Source: Lepeophtheirus salmonis (lineage: Eukaryota > Arthropoda > Copepoda > Siphonostomatoida > Caligidae). From it: DNA of 64,000 bases. The stretch is from positions 39,245,971 through 39,309,970 of the forward strand of contig NC_052134.2 of the NCBI RefSeq assembly GCF_016086655.4. Direction: 5' to 3'. Both the position numbers and the translations under genes were made by a program. How positions within the stretch are numbered: the first letter of the stretch is position 1; every line of letters begins with the position of its first letter. The notes under the pieces are model-generated. The model ran no database searches. It worked only from the letters and a program-made list of their open reading frames with translations, and had not been told where the DNA came from. This document shows, piece after piece, positions 1 to 12,500 of the stretch.

Positions 1-1157
1 TTCATATTTAATTCCAATTCAGAGTACCAAATTAATAATCACCACCTATGATGACGTTGTATGTAATATATGCTTTATTAGGGAGACCATGACCAATTTT
101 TTTTTATTTGATATTATATTTATTAAGTCTGCCACCTCCATTTGTTGAATAATGGTAGTAGCAAATAAAGATTGATTGCTTTCCAATTTATAATTAATTT
201 TCGGAGTGTATAGTTTTTTCCAAATGTATTTGTAAAAATTGTTACGAAATAAGATGGTGCGGAGAGGACACTTACCACTATTACAAATTGTAAGAGATTC
301 GCCAATAAATTATTTTAGGTATATATCAAATATACCTTAACTTTTCAATGACATTTATATATTTATCTCTCTCTCTCTCTCTGAGATTTCATGGAAGCTT
401 AAGTGAATTTTTATTTTTATCTCAAATAGCCTGTTTTAAATCCTGGGGAAATACATCGATCAGATGTTAAAATGTTAAGGGTGAAGCAATAATATATATT
501 TACATATCCATTTATAGCACATGGAAGGGCATCAGTTTTTAGTTACTGAAAAGAAGAAGGACTGACAACTAATGTATAGCAGAAAAATATTTTATCTTAT
601 GAAATCCATGGTTGCAACACATACGCTTCGCATTTAAAGAGAAAAAGCAAAAATAACGACTCATATGAGTAAAAATTAATTAGTTACACTTACCAAATCT
701 TGATGAAAATTGCAAAATATGCGAGTAATTCCTAGAAAAGACATTATCACAACAACAACAAAAAATTACATTTATTCTGACTAGACATTTTAGGACATTC
801 GTTATAAAAGTACTGGTGATAAATTGTAGCTTAAATGGAATAAAAATCAGTTTTATAAATATTCGTAGTATAGAAAATACTAAAATTACATTGGTATTGA
901 ATATGGAAATTATGATAGGTTTTTACAGATTATCCTCTTCCGTGTTATATGTGCTTGACAATCGTCCAACATCAAAATGCCTTCAACTAGGCATCATTTT
1001 CGATATTACAATAATTAAGTATCACAATTTAAAAATTTAATTAGTTTAGTGGTACTTTATGTATCTTTAAAACACGAGGAGAGTTTCTTATTATTCTTAT
1101 AGACAACGGATATCTAATGGTCGAGATTGATTGATGATGGCGTCCCTCGCCAATTTA
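1..1157. other. AT-rich DNA without recognisable genes
   Basis: I see no protein family, RNA gene or terminal repeats here. The only distinct item is a short CT microsatellite at about 367-383. Short open frames on both strands have the composition expected of random AT-rich sequence. Confidence 0.6.
367..383. repeat. (CT)n microsatellite
   Basis: About eight uninterrupted CT units lie in otherwise AT-rich sequence. It is short and has no visible link to a gene. Confidence 0.85.
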
Positions 1158-1159
1158 TA

Positions 1160-2029
1160 CAGGGTGAGGACTCAAAAATGAGAATCTTCTTCGAGGCCAG
1201 CTAGCCCCAGTTTTAAAAGTCTGACAATTTTGTGCTTGACACCATTAAAAAGAACTGACAAAAAGCTACAAATCGATGTTTGTTTTGTTTTTCTGCGATA
1301 AAAAAATGCCCGAGCAACAATCAAAACGGAAGAGGGTGTGCGATTTTCTCTGCGCACAAGAAGATCTTTATAGTGGACACTGTTCTAAACAGTAGAAAGA
1401 ATTGCTTCTTGAGTGAATCAAGAGCTCAAGGAGAATGAAGATTCAGGACCAAAAATGCATCACAGGTAAAGGTCCTTGGTGTTGTGGCGTCTGACACAGC
1501 AAGATGCCTCTGTATTTGTTCCATGGCAACGAGAAAGTTAACACGGACGTCCACTCCAAGGTCCTCATGTATCATGTCTTACCATGGTTGAAGAGCACGT
1601 TCCCTAGGAACAACTATGGTTTTACCCAAGACGCTGCCCCGGCTACACACGTCGAAGAAGGTGCATCACTCTTGTAGGGAGAATATGGCTGTTTCTAGAC
1701 TTTGTCCTCACCTGACTTCGCTGTTTGGTGCATCTTAGATGGCAAGAAGAATTAGACTTATTACCCTAATGTCAAAGTCCTGAAGGCCGTGATCACGGAG
1801 GAGTGGAAAAACTTGTCCTCGGACTTGATCAAAGCCAGCTGTGCCTCTGTTTGTCCCCATGTTAAATCCATAATTCAGAATGGAGGGAAACATATTGGAT
1901 AAAAAGTGTAGGAAATTGTTAAATTACAAACTTTTGATTCAAAAGTTGGCCATATAAATGGTACAAAATAAAAATATGTATAAGTGAAAATGGCTTTTAA
2001 AATTTTCTAATTTTTGAATCTTCACCCTA
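1160..2029 (+). mobile_element. DD37D (maT-like) mariner element, internally deleted, with TIRs
   Basis: The left end begins CAGGGTGAGGACTCAAAAAT. The right end, read on the minus strand, begins TAGGGTGAAGATTCAAAAAT, so the two form inverted terminal repeats of at least 20 bp with four mismatches. Each end is flanked by TA (1158-1159 and 2030-2031), the target duplication used by IS630-Tc1-mariner elements. At about 870 bp it is shorter than the roughly 1.3 kb of full-length relatives, because the transposase lacks its N-terminal DNA-binding part. The copy at 17207-18009 has the same architecture. Confidence 0.85.
1306..1902 (+). pseudogene. Transposase relic (DD37D mariner-like), broken
   Basis: Three-frame reading gives the start MPEQQSKRKRV, then IFSAHKKIFIVDTVLNSRKN, then FHGNEKVNTDVHSKVLMYHV, the second-aspartate block FTQDAAPAT, and a C-terminus ending SIIQNGGKHIG before the stop at 1900-1902. 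Relatives read FSDEK where this copy reads FSAHK, so the first catalytic aspartate is replaced by alanine. Several stops and frame changes, a deletion between the second and third aspartate blocks, and loss of the N-terminal helix-turn-helix region make it inactive. It lies inside the TIR-bounded element. The family assignment is firm; the exact reading frame is not recoverable. Confidence 0.8.
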
Positions 2030-2096
2030 TATATATATGACATACTTTAGAAAAGATTGTCATATGGATGATTTTTACGTTTTAATCAGACTTCAG

Positions 2097-2285
2097 ATTT
2101 TTGGACGTCAAAAATTTGAGTACCTCCACATCCCTAGAAAATCCCAATTTGTTAACGAACGGCTTAAAAAAAGAGCCTGAACCATTTGAAATTCCCCAGT
2201 CTAATGGAAGAAAAAATTTAGAGACTGAAGCTTTTTATGTATACAAAGAAAAGAGATTAATTAATATCTCCACTAAAAAAAATTA
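2097..2285 (+). other. Possible exon, unknown protein
   Basis: An open stretch of about 62 codons follows a plausible 3' splice site (pyrimidine-rich tract ending CTTCAG at 2091-2096) and ends at a stop at 2283-2285. Its composition is protein-like: rich in E, P, N, K and S, with a segment NGLKKEPEPFEIPQSNGRKN. I recognise no family. It could be a terminal exon of a gene reaching leftward, but 1160-2029 is a transposon and I find no partner exon, so chance or a decayed exon is as likely. Confidence 0.25.
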
Positions 2286-3082
2286 ACCAAACTATTTTAT
2301 TTAATGGTTACTCTCGTAAAAAATATGTACATGAAAGATAGCTTTACTATAATAAATTGAAGGGATTTAAATATTTAGTCTTTTGATGGGACATAAACTA
2401 AGTATAAGTCTAGGAATTGCTATAAAGTATATGTATGTATGTTCATGAAGTACTTCTGCATTAAAATTATTATTTTTATTAAAATGACTTGTAATATAAA
2501 ATTGTATCTATATACAATTAATTATTTCATAATAAACATAATTTTTATAGAATATTGGATAAACAAAGTAGTAAAAAAATATCATTGTCATAAATAACCA
2601 AAAAAAAAATGATGTCTTATAAGGCCTCACCAAAAAGTTTTATTATTGTCTGTTCAATGTTGATCCTAACCATTAAGGAAACATTTGGAGATTTTCCCTG
2701 GACGTCTAAGAAAATCTTTTTTTATGTTTTACTCAGAACTTTTTAGCATACGGAATGTAATAGAACCATTGGTCAATTTACATAATATTTGAACATTTAT
2801 ATTTGTATAAAGACTCTGAACAATCAATAATATATATGTATATACCATTATTGATTCTCATTTCGAATAGTCCAAATATGAATGAGAATAGGCAATTAAA
2901 ATAAAATATGCATGGTTATATTAGGGGAAGTAAAATATATAATAGCAATATTTACAAATACTATTAAAATTGAAAGCAATAAGATGTAGAATCGATTACA
3001 AAGTTTCAAAGACTTGATATTTCACTCGGACTTGTAATAAAAGAGATGTTTATCCTGTTTTAGAGATTTTCCACTTTCAATT

Positions 3083-3360
3083 TTAATCCATTATTTTAGA
3101 CTTAGATTTTGCAATTAAGTGTCCTATTTTGAGCTTGACAATGTCAACCTTTTTAAATACTTTATGAGTTAAGCTGCCTTCATGGAAAGTAATGTCCTCA
3201 TTATTGTAATCACCTAGAGGTGGAAGTGTCCTAAACAGAAATTAACTACATGATGAGGACAATTTCTTGGAGTAAGGTCAACGAGATAAAGCTTCCAATA
3301 GCTCTTTTGAACCCTTGCTAAGTTTTTCATCTATCTGGAATCCTGTACTTTCCTTAAATT
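3083..3360 (-). pseudogene. Coding-like remnant, unknown family, frameshifted
   Basis: On the minus strand three neighbouring stretches in different frames all look translated. They read FKESTGFQIDEKLSKGSKEL from about 3358, then LVDLTPRNCPHHVVNFCLGH, then a 50-codon stretch with TLPPLGDYNNEDITFHEGSL and KKVDIVKLKIGHLIAKSKSK ending in TAA at 3085-3083. A TTTCTGTTTAG just before the last stretch could instead be a splice acceptor at about 3236, making it a terminal exon. I do not recognise the protein. It may be a decayed gene, an exon or an unidentified transposon product. Confidence 0.3.
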
Positions 3361-5485
3361 ACTTTATTTATAGAATATAAATATAATTCGTTGTCTTCTG
3401 CTGTTTTATGGTTAAAAGTGTGAGCAAATCAAAATAACCTGCTTGTAAGAAAATAATAATAAGTTATTTAACTCTAAAGAGTTTGAATAGATAATTTTCT
3501 TAATTTAAATATTGTTGGATGGATCTTCCCTATACGAGAAGAAGAATGAGGGTATAACATAGGTACACTGATTTTTAAAGATAGAAAAAGAAAATTTAAA
3601 AGTTATCAATGGCATTTTTTTTTAATTTGTACTAAATAATTTATATTTATAATTTACTAAGTTGTGTAAAAGCAATTGTATTTTGTAAAAATTGTTAGAA
3701 ATAAAAAAAACTTTTGAAAGACTCTTAAAATTCTATTGCCACATCATTTATTTGCTCTTATGTACACATGTGGATCCAAACTTTATTTGCAATGAAATAT
3801 GCGTCGATAAAAGGAACATTCAGATCAGCTGCAGTTATTTATGCACTCATTTTTATGTTCCTAAAATATGGCAAAATGATTATTTTATTTTTTTTATACT
3901 ATAATTTATCAAAAACTCTAATGAAAAAAAAAAAATCTTATAAACAACATGTTGATTAGAGATATTATTATTTTTTTATATGAAAGTATTTTTTTAAATA
4001 TTTACAAGTATGCAAAAGGCTGCATTTTGGAAAAATTATAAAGAGTTAAAACTTTTGCAAAAAAAAAAAAAATAGTTATAGACTGTAACAGTTTAAAATC
4101 AATAGTCATAATTAATTAAGACTTTTGTTTGTAAAACATTGGATATATTTGAATGAGAAATTTTGTTAGATATTTGAACAGTTCTTTGAAATAGTTATAT
4201 GAGTAACTTTCTTTGCTTCAATTCCCTTATATTAATGTTATATAAGTTTAACATTAAGTTCATCCATAAGCAATCCAGGGATTTGAAATTGTAATAAATT
4301 CGGTACCCTAATGCAAATAAGTAAATGTGAAATTTTATATTTGTGCATTGGTTAGTTATACAATAGTTAGGTGAAATAATTCCGATAAAAAGAAAGATGT
4401 TTCAGGGAAAATTTAATTACATAAAAATAAAATTATATTTAGTAAATGAAAAAATTACAACAACTAAAAACAGCTCACAACAAAATCTGATTTTTATTGT
4501 CGAATATTTTTTGGAAAGCAACACACCAGTAGAAGTGAAATCAAACAGACAACTATTTATTTCTTGAATAATTTTTAACTTTTGAAATTATTCAAACAGT
4601 AAAACGTTACTCTAAAGAGCAATTTTTTCATTTATTTATTCCTTGTATTAATTTTTATAGCAGATTTCTTTTTAGAAGTATTTACTTGAATCCGAGCAAA
4701 AAATATTTAATAAAATGAATTTAGGGGTTTTTTGTTGCATGTTTGAAACAAAAGCCGATAAAGAGTTACTAGGTGTGTTAAATATAAGAAACAAACATAA
4801 GCTTTGTTACAATTTTCTATATCTTATTCCAAATTCTTCATTATTTGAATAAAATTACTAAACAATTATTTGATTCATTTCATGAAAAAAATGATTTTCT
4901 ATCTACTTTGGATGGTCTTCTTTTATATTGTTCATAGCTCACAACTCAATCTTTGCTTTCTCCCTATTCTGTAATCTTTGTCATCTTTTATTTTTTGATT
5001 ATAATTATTCTATATTTACTCAAAGGTTTATTATAAAACCTTATTTATAAGTTTCTTAGTTAGTAATTAATGGAGATTAATCATTGTGTTTTTGTAGATA
5101 ATTGATAATAATTCAGGTAGAAAGAATTGTTCCATGATTTATAACCCAATGTTGATAACAGATTTTTATATTTATTTATGTACATTTGACAAAATTACTT
5201 TCGATAAATTATTTATGATTGAGTTTATTCGTGTATAAGAACTTAAATGTTATTTATTTTCATAACACAATAAATTTAACTTGGTGGATTTCTTACAAGC
5301 TGTAAAGGAGTTATCATAATTCAATGAGCATAACTAACATAACTAGAATCTCTACAAATACTTATCTGATCAATTTCCTTCTAAACATAAAGAATACATA
5401 AATCAACCATATATATAATATAGTGATCTATGTTCTCTTTCGGTATACGTTACTAGCGCCATCCTTATAAATACAAACATAATTT
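3361..5485. other. AT-rich DNA, nothing recognised
   Basis: Homopolymer A/T runs and short random frames only. No terminal repeats, transposase motifs or splice-bounded exons could be supported. Confidence 0.55.
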
Positions 5486-5487
5486 TA

Positions 5488-5979
5488 CAGGGTGTGCCAA
5501 TAAATAGGGTTGATTTCCTTTTGGACTCAACTTGTAAAAAGTAGGATGAAGGCATCACTAAAATCTGAAACACATGTGAAACACTTCATTCAGTCTTCTA
5601 ATTCATCAAAGTTAACATAAATACAGAGTATTTTTTCTGAGCTTTTTTATTTGATTCTAGCATAATCTTATAGGGCTAGAGTGTATTGTCATCGTAGCGT
5701 CTGATGACAAGCAAAAAAAAATTTTAATGGACTGTCTTGCCGAGGTTGAAGAGTATTTGCATTGATGGAAGTTATATATTGATTCGGCATGGTACTTTAT
5801 TTCAATTTTATTATTAAGCCAAAGTTGTTAGAGCCTATCCCTCAAAAATGGACAAAATGAATACCAGCATCATTTTGCACTTGAATAAGTAGTTCAAGAA
5901 ATATATCTAGAATACATGTGCCAAGTTTCTTTCTCGTATCGAGAATATGACTGCTGCCAAGAGTGGTCACATTGAGTGA
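5488..5979 (+). mobile_element. DD37D-type element fragment: left TIR plus transposase C-terminus
   Basis: The left end starts CAGGGTGTGCCAATAAAT immediately after a TA dinucleotide, a typical end for this superfamily. The right part (about 5911-5979) reads NTCAKFLSRIENMTAAKSGH followed by IE and a stop. This matches the conserved C-terminus of DD37D transposases, which usually end in a GGHIE-like motif. The centre retains only coding-like scraps (VASDDKQKK near 5690), so most of the catalytic domain is deleted or decayed. I could not find the right terminal repeat. Confidence 0.65.
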
Positions 5980-5989
5980 TTGTGGTCAT

Positions 5990-7120
5990 TATTTAAAAGT
6001 TTTTTTTTGTTTTTTTTGTAAAACTAGTTTTTCAATAAAAAGTACTTTTAAGTATTTATGTGTAGAATATTGTATTTAAAATTATTGAATAACAGAAAAA
6101 GTTATGCCTTTGCCCAGCATTGTCAACTCTTTCCACTTATTAGGGCTTGAAAAGTCGCTTAGTTAAACTAAAATGCAGGCTTCTTAAGCTACTATTAAAT
6201 AATGTACATAATTGACTATCTAGTAATTAATTTTGGTTTTTTTAAATTACTATTTTTGAAAAAATGGTAGGTTGTGTGCAAATCACAATTTTTTACAATT
6301 TGTAACTTGTCTAAAAGATGGAACCAAAAAATTTAATATACATGCATAATTGAAAATTACTTGAGATTAAGAAAATTAATGCAAAAGTTGACTTTTTCTT
6401 AGTTGGCTGATATATTGACTGGATGATCAAATTTGAAGGGTTCAAATTGTTTTAAATAGCCATATTATAAGTATAAAATATAGGTTGTTACATAGAATAC
6501 GAGTTGTACTTATGTTATTTAGTTGTTTATATATACCAATATATAAACTATCAGATAAGAAATCGCGAAAATAATGGAAAACGGCACCCGATCTCACGAG
6601 AGTCCACCCAAAATCATTCCTATTGTCAAGACGCAACTTTTGCGAAGGTTAACCCTTTGCTATCTCAACTTTCGTTTTGGACGATAACCTCTAATGTACA
6701 TGACCATTTGGGCATTCATTCAATCTCAAACCCCCATGTAAAAAAGGTTTTAGATTAGATGTATCATTTTCCTTTCACGATAAGCGTTTCATTCGCATCA
6801 AACCTCTATAGCACTTCGTAGGATCTTAAGAAGAGTCTGTCCAGACCAATAGGAATCCATGAATTGTTACTTATTGATACATAAAAATAAAAAAAACTTC
6901 AGTGATGAAGTACTTTGTATGAAAGTTAAATTCTTGTGTAGGGATTGACCTTACTAGCCAATCCCCAATTGTTATTGCTGGTTTTTAATATTCCTTCAAA
7001 AACTTAGTGGGCATTGTACTAACTGAACCACTTCTGGGCAATCACAAAAACAGATATCTAGAAGTCTCTAGACTAAAATTTCAGAATGTGAAGTCTCTCT
7101 CTGCATCTTCTACATTCGAT
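5990..7120. other. AT-rich DNA, nothing recognised
   Basis: Short open frames around 6442-6758 overlap on both strands and have no family signature. A slightly GC-richer patch at about 6580-6740 may be old coding sequence but could not be assigned. Confidence 0.45.
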
Positions 7121-7124
7121 TTAT

Positions 7125-7547
7125 TCATAAAAAGGGTTGAAGTAGACATCCTGTAGCGGAGAACCACCTTTCTTTTGAGCCCATGACAGGGTTGCATAAT
7201 ATTTGTTTTAGTACATCTTCCGACGGTTTACAACTTAAGCGAAGGAAGTATTTACGCACGAAATCAACCGAGGAACCCACAATTTGACTTTCAATGGATT
7301 TCTTGTAGATAATTGAAAGAGGTATGACCCCTAACGCCACGTATGATTGGATGGAGGGTTATAAAAGTTTTGTATTATACTGCTTAAACAATTTTTTAAC
7401 TATTTTAATAAGCCTAAAGGTCATTGTCGTGACATCTGTGGTTTTGCTCCACAACTGTCTAATTGCTGATTGTCCTGATGTCTTGAAGAATTCATCTAGA
7501 TAATGTTTAATCTGGAGAGCAAGATAGTAGATGTTTGTTTTTAGCAT
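7125..7547 (-). other. Coding-like patch, unknown
   Basis: Two consecutive minus-strand open stretches, about 62 and 71 codons, lie end to end in different frames, separated by stops near 7350. The composition is more protein-like than the surroundings, with segments such as SVDFVRKYFLRLSCKPSEDV. I recognise no domain. It could be one decayed protein of about 130 residues, perhaps from a transposon, or coincidence. Confidence 0.2.
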
Positions 7548-7814
7548 TTTTTACTGCCGTGTCTAGGCTGTTTTTACCAAGCCCGGATCAAATATAGAAT
7601 CTCAAAAGAAGACAATTTTCATCCGTCTCTAAATGAGGGTTTTTTTCTTTTGCAAATATACCAAAAAAGAAAAAAAAATCTTTGTCGTCATTTTAACCTT
7701 CAAATTTGATCATCCATCCTATGCTCATAGTCGAATTTTTTATTTTACTAATTCAAATTGCTAACTTATAAGTAAGATGTTATAATTAAGTCGTTATGAG
7801 ACGTACAAGTAGTG

Positions 7815-7839
7815 ACTTGTATAATCTGCTTATACAAGT
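7815..7839. repeat. Short inverted repeat (10-bp arms)
   Basis: ACTTGTATAA (7815-7824) pairs perfectly with TTATACAAGT (7830-7839) around a 5-nt loop. It lies only 16 bp left of the stronger GC-rich hairpin at 7856-7907. Confidence 0.7.
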
Positions 7840-7855
7840 TAAAATATGTAAAGGG

Positions 7856-7907
7856 AGAGTGCAGGTCAGGCTGGGATGGAAATAAAACCCAGCCTGACCT
7901 GCACTCT
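7856..7907. repeat. Perfect 20-bp GC-rich hairpin
   Basis: The left arm (7856-7875, beginning AGAGTGCAGGTC) and the right arm (7888-7907, ending GACCTGCACTCT) are exact reverse complements over 20 bp, with a 12-nt A-rich loop. The arms have 13 of 20 G or C in a region that is otherwise strongly AT-rich. I cannot tell whether it is a microRNA-like precursor, a terminal hairpin of a mobile element or a recent palindromic duplication. No TA-flanked termini or coding sequence adjoin it. Confidence 0.85.
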
Positions 7908-9225
7908 TAGTAAGTTTTTACGAATACTTCCTACAGCACTTTCGAAGAATAACCATCTATTAGTGTTGCATTAGCTGATGTTTGTCACTGTTGAGTACAC
8001 CAAATCTTAAGCTGTGACATATTTTCTAAGCTTACACCCCAAAAGTATTTTAAGATTTTTTTTTATTATTTTCTTTTGAAACTCAAGTTTTAGCTTAAAT
8101 AATTAATCCTTTTGCTCCCAAGACACACCAATATCCTATAAATAACAACATTTGTTTTTAATCCGATTTTTGTTTTCTTTTTTGATAACTAAGATGTCAA
8201 ACACACTTTAATATTTAATAATGCTTCGTCAAAAATTTGTTTCAAATATTTAATAAGCCTTTGAATATGGTCCATTTTTTATATATTAAAAAAATCAACT
8301 TCAAACATATACAATATTTTTAATTTTGAAAGAAATGGTAAGTTAATCATATATATATATATATCTTTTATGTACATATATTGGGATTTGTATGTTTAAA
8401 ATATTGTTTATTTCTAATGTATACATCCAAAATCACTATCTATAATTGACTTGTCAAGCAGAATATAAAATAAAAGTACAAAAAATGGATAATTAAACTT
8501 ATATTTTTAAGGACAAAAAACTTCCTTCAAGCCCAGAGGGACACCAAATGGGTGAGGTAGATTTTTTTAATTAATTTGAATATAATTCTAGATACTTTAA
8601 GTAATCAACATTCAACAAAAAATACTTCCTGATGCCTTTAGGGTTTGAAAAGGTAAAATATTTTTTATTTTATGAAAATATGGTTATTGTTCGTTCATTT
8701 AAAAGTTAAGTAAAGATAATCGATTAAGTATTCAGTACGATATAAATGTTTGAAGTGAAAGAATAACTTAGGGCAAGTTGCTCCACGCTAGTTGGAATAA
8801 AAAAAGGAAAAATACAAAGCCCTAAAGCCTCCAACGGAATATTTAAAATTTGTTTAATCTTAAATAAATATCTGTTATATATTTTTAAATATGTTAAGTT
8901 TAATATGTTTGTGTTAAAATTATACTTAATTATCCATCTAACTTATCCATCAAATTTTAGTGAAACTTAGTATAATGACCCCAGTTTTAAGCGTGTCACC
9001 ACACTAAACGATTATATCAAGTTTTAAAATTTAGAATTGTAACAAAATAGGAAACTTGTTTAAGAGGTTACCTGCACTGAGCAGGCTCTTTATCAGTTAC
9101 CCTGAAAAGCCACTAAATAAACGTCTGCTATAATATGAATATGTTTATTAATTTATGAGATTATTCGAAATAAATACTTTTGGTTAATTTAAATTTTGTT
9201 TTAATTATATTGCAAGTCGCAAGGG
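7908..9225. other. AT-rich DNA, nothing recognised
   Basis: An (AT)n run lies at about 8349-8364. Otherwise only homopolymer runs and random short frames. Confidence 0.55.
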
Positions 9226-9234
9226 ACAGGTTCT

Positions 9235-9530
9235 AAACACGTCAAACAGGGAGAAAAGTGTCACCCGAATCAAGGCTTTGAGCATGCTTTAACAGACGCA
9301 TCCAGTCAAAGATCTTGTCTATTCTTTTCAGATGATACAAAATTCTGTGAAACCCAGAAGCATAACTTGAGGAACAATAGATGGTTTGCAAAAATTCACT
9401 ATAATCTCCCTAGGATCCTAATGGTCAAGTGCCCCCACTAAGTTATGGTTCTTGGTGTTTTTAGGAGTGAGGGTCATGTAATACTACTCTTCATCTTCAA
9501 TGTACGGGCAAGTGTAAATTTTCAAAACTT
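9235..9530 (+). pseudogene. Transposase catalytic-domain fragment (Tc1/mariner superfamily)
   Basis: The frame from about 9312 reads LVYSFSDDTKFCETQKHNLR, then NNRWFAKIHYNLPRILMVKC and, after a stop, VMVLGVFRSEGHVILLFIFN. This is the first-aspartate region (FSDD) and the following strands of the RNase-H fold in a DD37D-like family. The minus-strand relic at 21890-22470 carries the matching NRQNHRWIAMNLNDVPR block, so both probably come from one family, different from the 1160-2029 type. Neither the DNA-binding part nor the second and third aspartate blocks are present. Confidence 0.65.
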
Positions 9531-9534
9531 GTAA

Positions 9535-12500
9535 GCCAAGTCACTATATATTTTACACCTTAAAATTTGCATTTCATACTTTTAGACCAAACGGAAGCAT
9601 TTTGAGACCTTAAAGATCCCCGAATTCTTTTTTTTTAAATTAAGCTCCTCCCTAATGTACATAAATAAACCTTGTCTTTTACAGCATTATAAACATAATA
9701 AATTCTATGTTGGATGACATTTATTAGTTTATTTTAACTTACATACATATATATCTAATATACAATCTAGACTGCCCCGTTTTTGCATTCATATATAAGT
9801 TATATAAGTTCAATAACTGGCTTTGGCAAAATTTTAAGGCATCTCATGTCATTATTTGCGTGATACAAGGAATTTAGTCGAGAAAAAAATGCTATTTTTG
9901 AGTTAAAATTAACCATTTTTATGATTCTGGTTCCGTTGAAAATATAATGTTTTTGAGTACAAAATTATTCTTTTCATATTTTTTAGTATTGATTTTATCA
10001 GTTAAAAATATTGTGGAACTTGCTTTGCTTAAGGAGTCTAAAATGTGCTCAATCATTTGTATTTTCACTATTTTATCAAGACTTAATAACATAATAATAT
10101 AGGCCCACAAAATGAAAAAATATTATGATCATTTTGCCTGACATTGTTCTTATATTTAGGGATTTTTATAAATATGTTCATATAACACTTTTTATGCTAT
10201 TAAAAATACCTGTCATAAATATTTGATGAAAATTATATTTGATTTATAAATTTTGTCAAATACCTTAATTATAGTAATTTATTATTCTAAGAATTCAAAA
10301 ATTCGATCCAATATAACATTATTATTTTTTGTTTTTAAATTAATTGTAGTGTAATTCGGGATATTTTCTGTGTTAAGGAATGTGTACAAATTAGTGTTTA
10401 TATTTATTAATTTAATTCCAATAACACAAGAATGTACTACTCTTAAATTATGTATTTTTATTTGATTTAACATGAATGATTACTAATGTAAAGAGCTTGG
10501 TTTAATGCTGACTTAGATATCATATCATTATGTGAATGTATCGCATGATGAATAATATTTAAAATCATAGACAACGTAATATGAAAAGCAGTTCTAGACC
10601 CAAACCAAATAAATACTCTGTTTCATGTCTATGTAAGGTTAATTTTAAGGTTACTTCAAAGGTACTATATTATAATATACAGTGACAAGTGTAACAATAT
10701 CAATTATTTTGTCATGTTTTACTAAACTTCGGAGAAATAGATCAACTAAGGTAAGCTCCTAAATCCCCAATATACATCCTGTTATTAGTCATCTCCCACG
10801 TAATTTATATTCCATAAAGAAATGTACATCAAATATCGATTATATATTCCTTATAAAAAATATAAGGTGTAGTAAAAATAAATTCATCAGAAGTCCATAA
10901 TTGATTTTTTTTAAACAGTGCTTATGTGATGTTCGGACTCAACGATTTCCATTATTTTATCTACATTTTAAACAATTGGCCTCGCAGAGCCTGACATCTT
11001 ATTTTTTATCTGTTTAGGTAATTTTTTTATACAAAATATTAATAGGGAATCGGAATCGTTCCTAAAGATGGTATCAGTTCATCTTTATTGTAAATATTCA
11101 GAATATTAAGTTTGTTCAAATAATGTAGATAGTGATACATTAAGACATTAAAAGTTATTCATGGTTACAATTTTGTATTCCATTGAAGTCATTATTAAAT
11201 ATCTAAAGATTTTTATAATGAATGTGTAATCAGACTTTTAAAACGTTATTTTTTAGAGGCAACAATTTTAAATTTTTTAGCAATGTATGGTTTGCATTTT
11301 TTTAAAGTTCCTACAAATTTATAAAACCATGTTTAATCACTTATTTGGCACCCTGGTATTTTATCTATTAGGTTGAGTACATATTTTCAAATCAAAATGG
11401 GTATGTAGATTATTTTCTTGTTTAAATGAATAAATAAAATATATTGTTGGATACCAAATTCCAAACGCTTGTCCTAACAGTACACTCTAAAATTCACTTA
11501 AGGAGATTATTAAAATTAGACTAATAAAATCATTGCAGTGTGTTTTTAGTGAAATAAAGACTTTGTAAATTTTATTTTTTAAATTCCCCTTACATTTCAC
11601 TGCCAATGAAAAGAAGGGCGAGTGTACAATCCATTATTACATTTCCTAACTCAAATTGAATCCAAAATTTATTATCCTTTCAAAATACGTCATTGATTTT
11701 TTAAGTGATTACGTCAGAAATTGAGATTTTATATAGAACATAAAGATAAATTATATTGTTGCAGTCGTAGCCCAATTAAGATATGTTAATATTTTGATTT
11801 GTCTTCTTTTGATTACAATCCATGATATTAATTTTGAAATCATAATTGTTAACATTCTATGACAATTAAATAAATTATAATATCATAAACTAATTTATTG
11901 AATCCAAGAATAATAAATCCACCGAATATTATGTCGACCTTACTTCACTAGAACAAAGTTTACAAAGATTTTATTATCAGATGTCGGTGTTTCTACTTAG
12001 ACCCCCCTCCTAATCAGTATTTTGAAGTATCAGAATTTGGTAAAACTTAAAGTAAGTCATGTTAAACTATAGGGACAACTACTGACTGATTTTGGCCTTT
12101 TTTTTTTTAATTTTTGGAAGAAAGGTTGCGAGTTAAATATCTTTTTATATAATGAATGAATGACACACAAAGAAAGTTAAATTTGACATTCTAAATAGCA
12201 GGGTTTTTATTTTACTTTCCAAAGTTTTTAAAATTGGTCTTAAATTCTAAATATAAAGTAATTATTAGTCCAATTGCTCATGAAAGACGAAGGATTTGTA
12301 GTCCGCTATAAGTTTAAGTCCATGCTCTACTTGAAATAATTATTTTCAATTTTTTTACTAGATTCCGAGTGAAATTTGCGGTTTTTTATTCCTCTTATAG
12401 CTGCTCCCAGCTAATCTAATAAAATACTATGATAGCTAAGCTGTTTTATCCAAAAAGTTCTTCAAAACCATCTAATCTTTCAGTTTATTTTTTATTTTTA

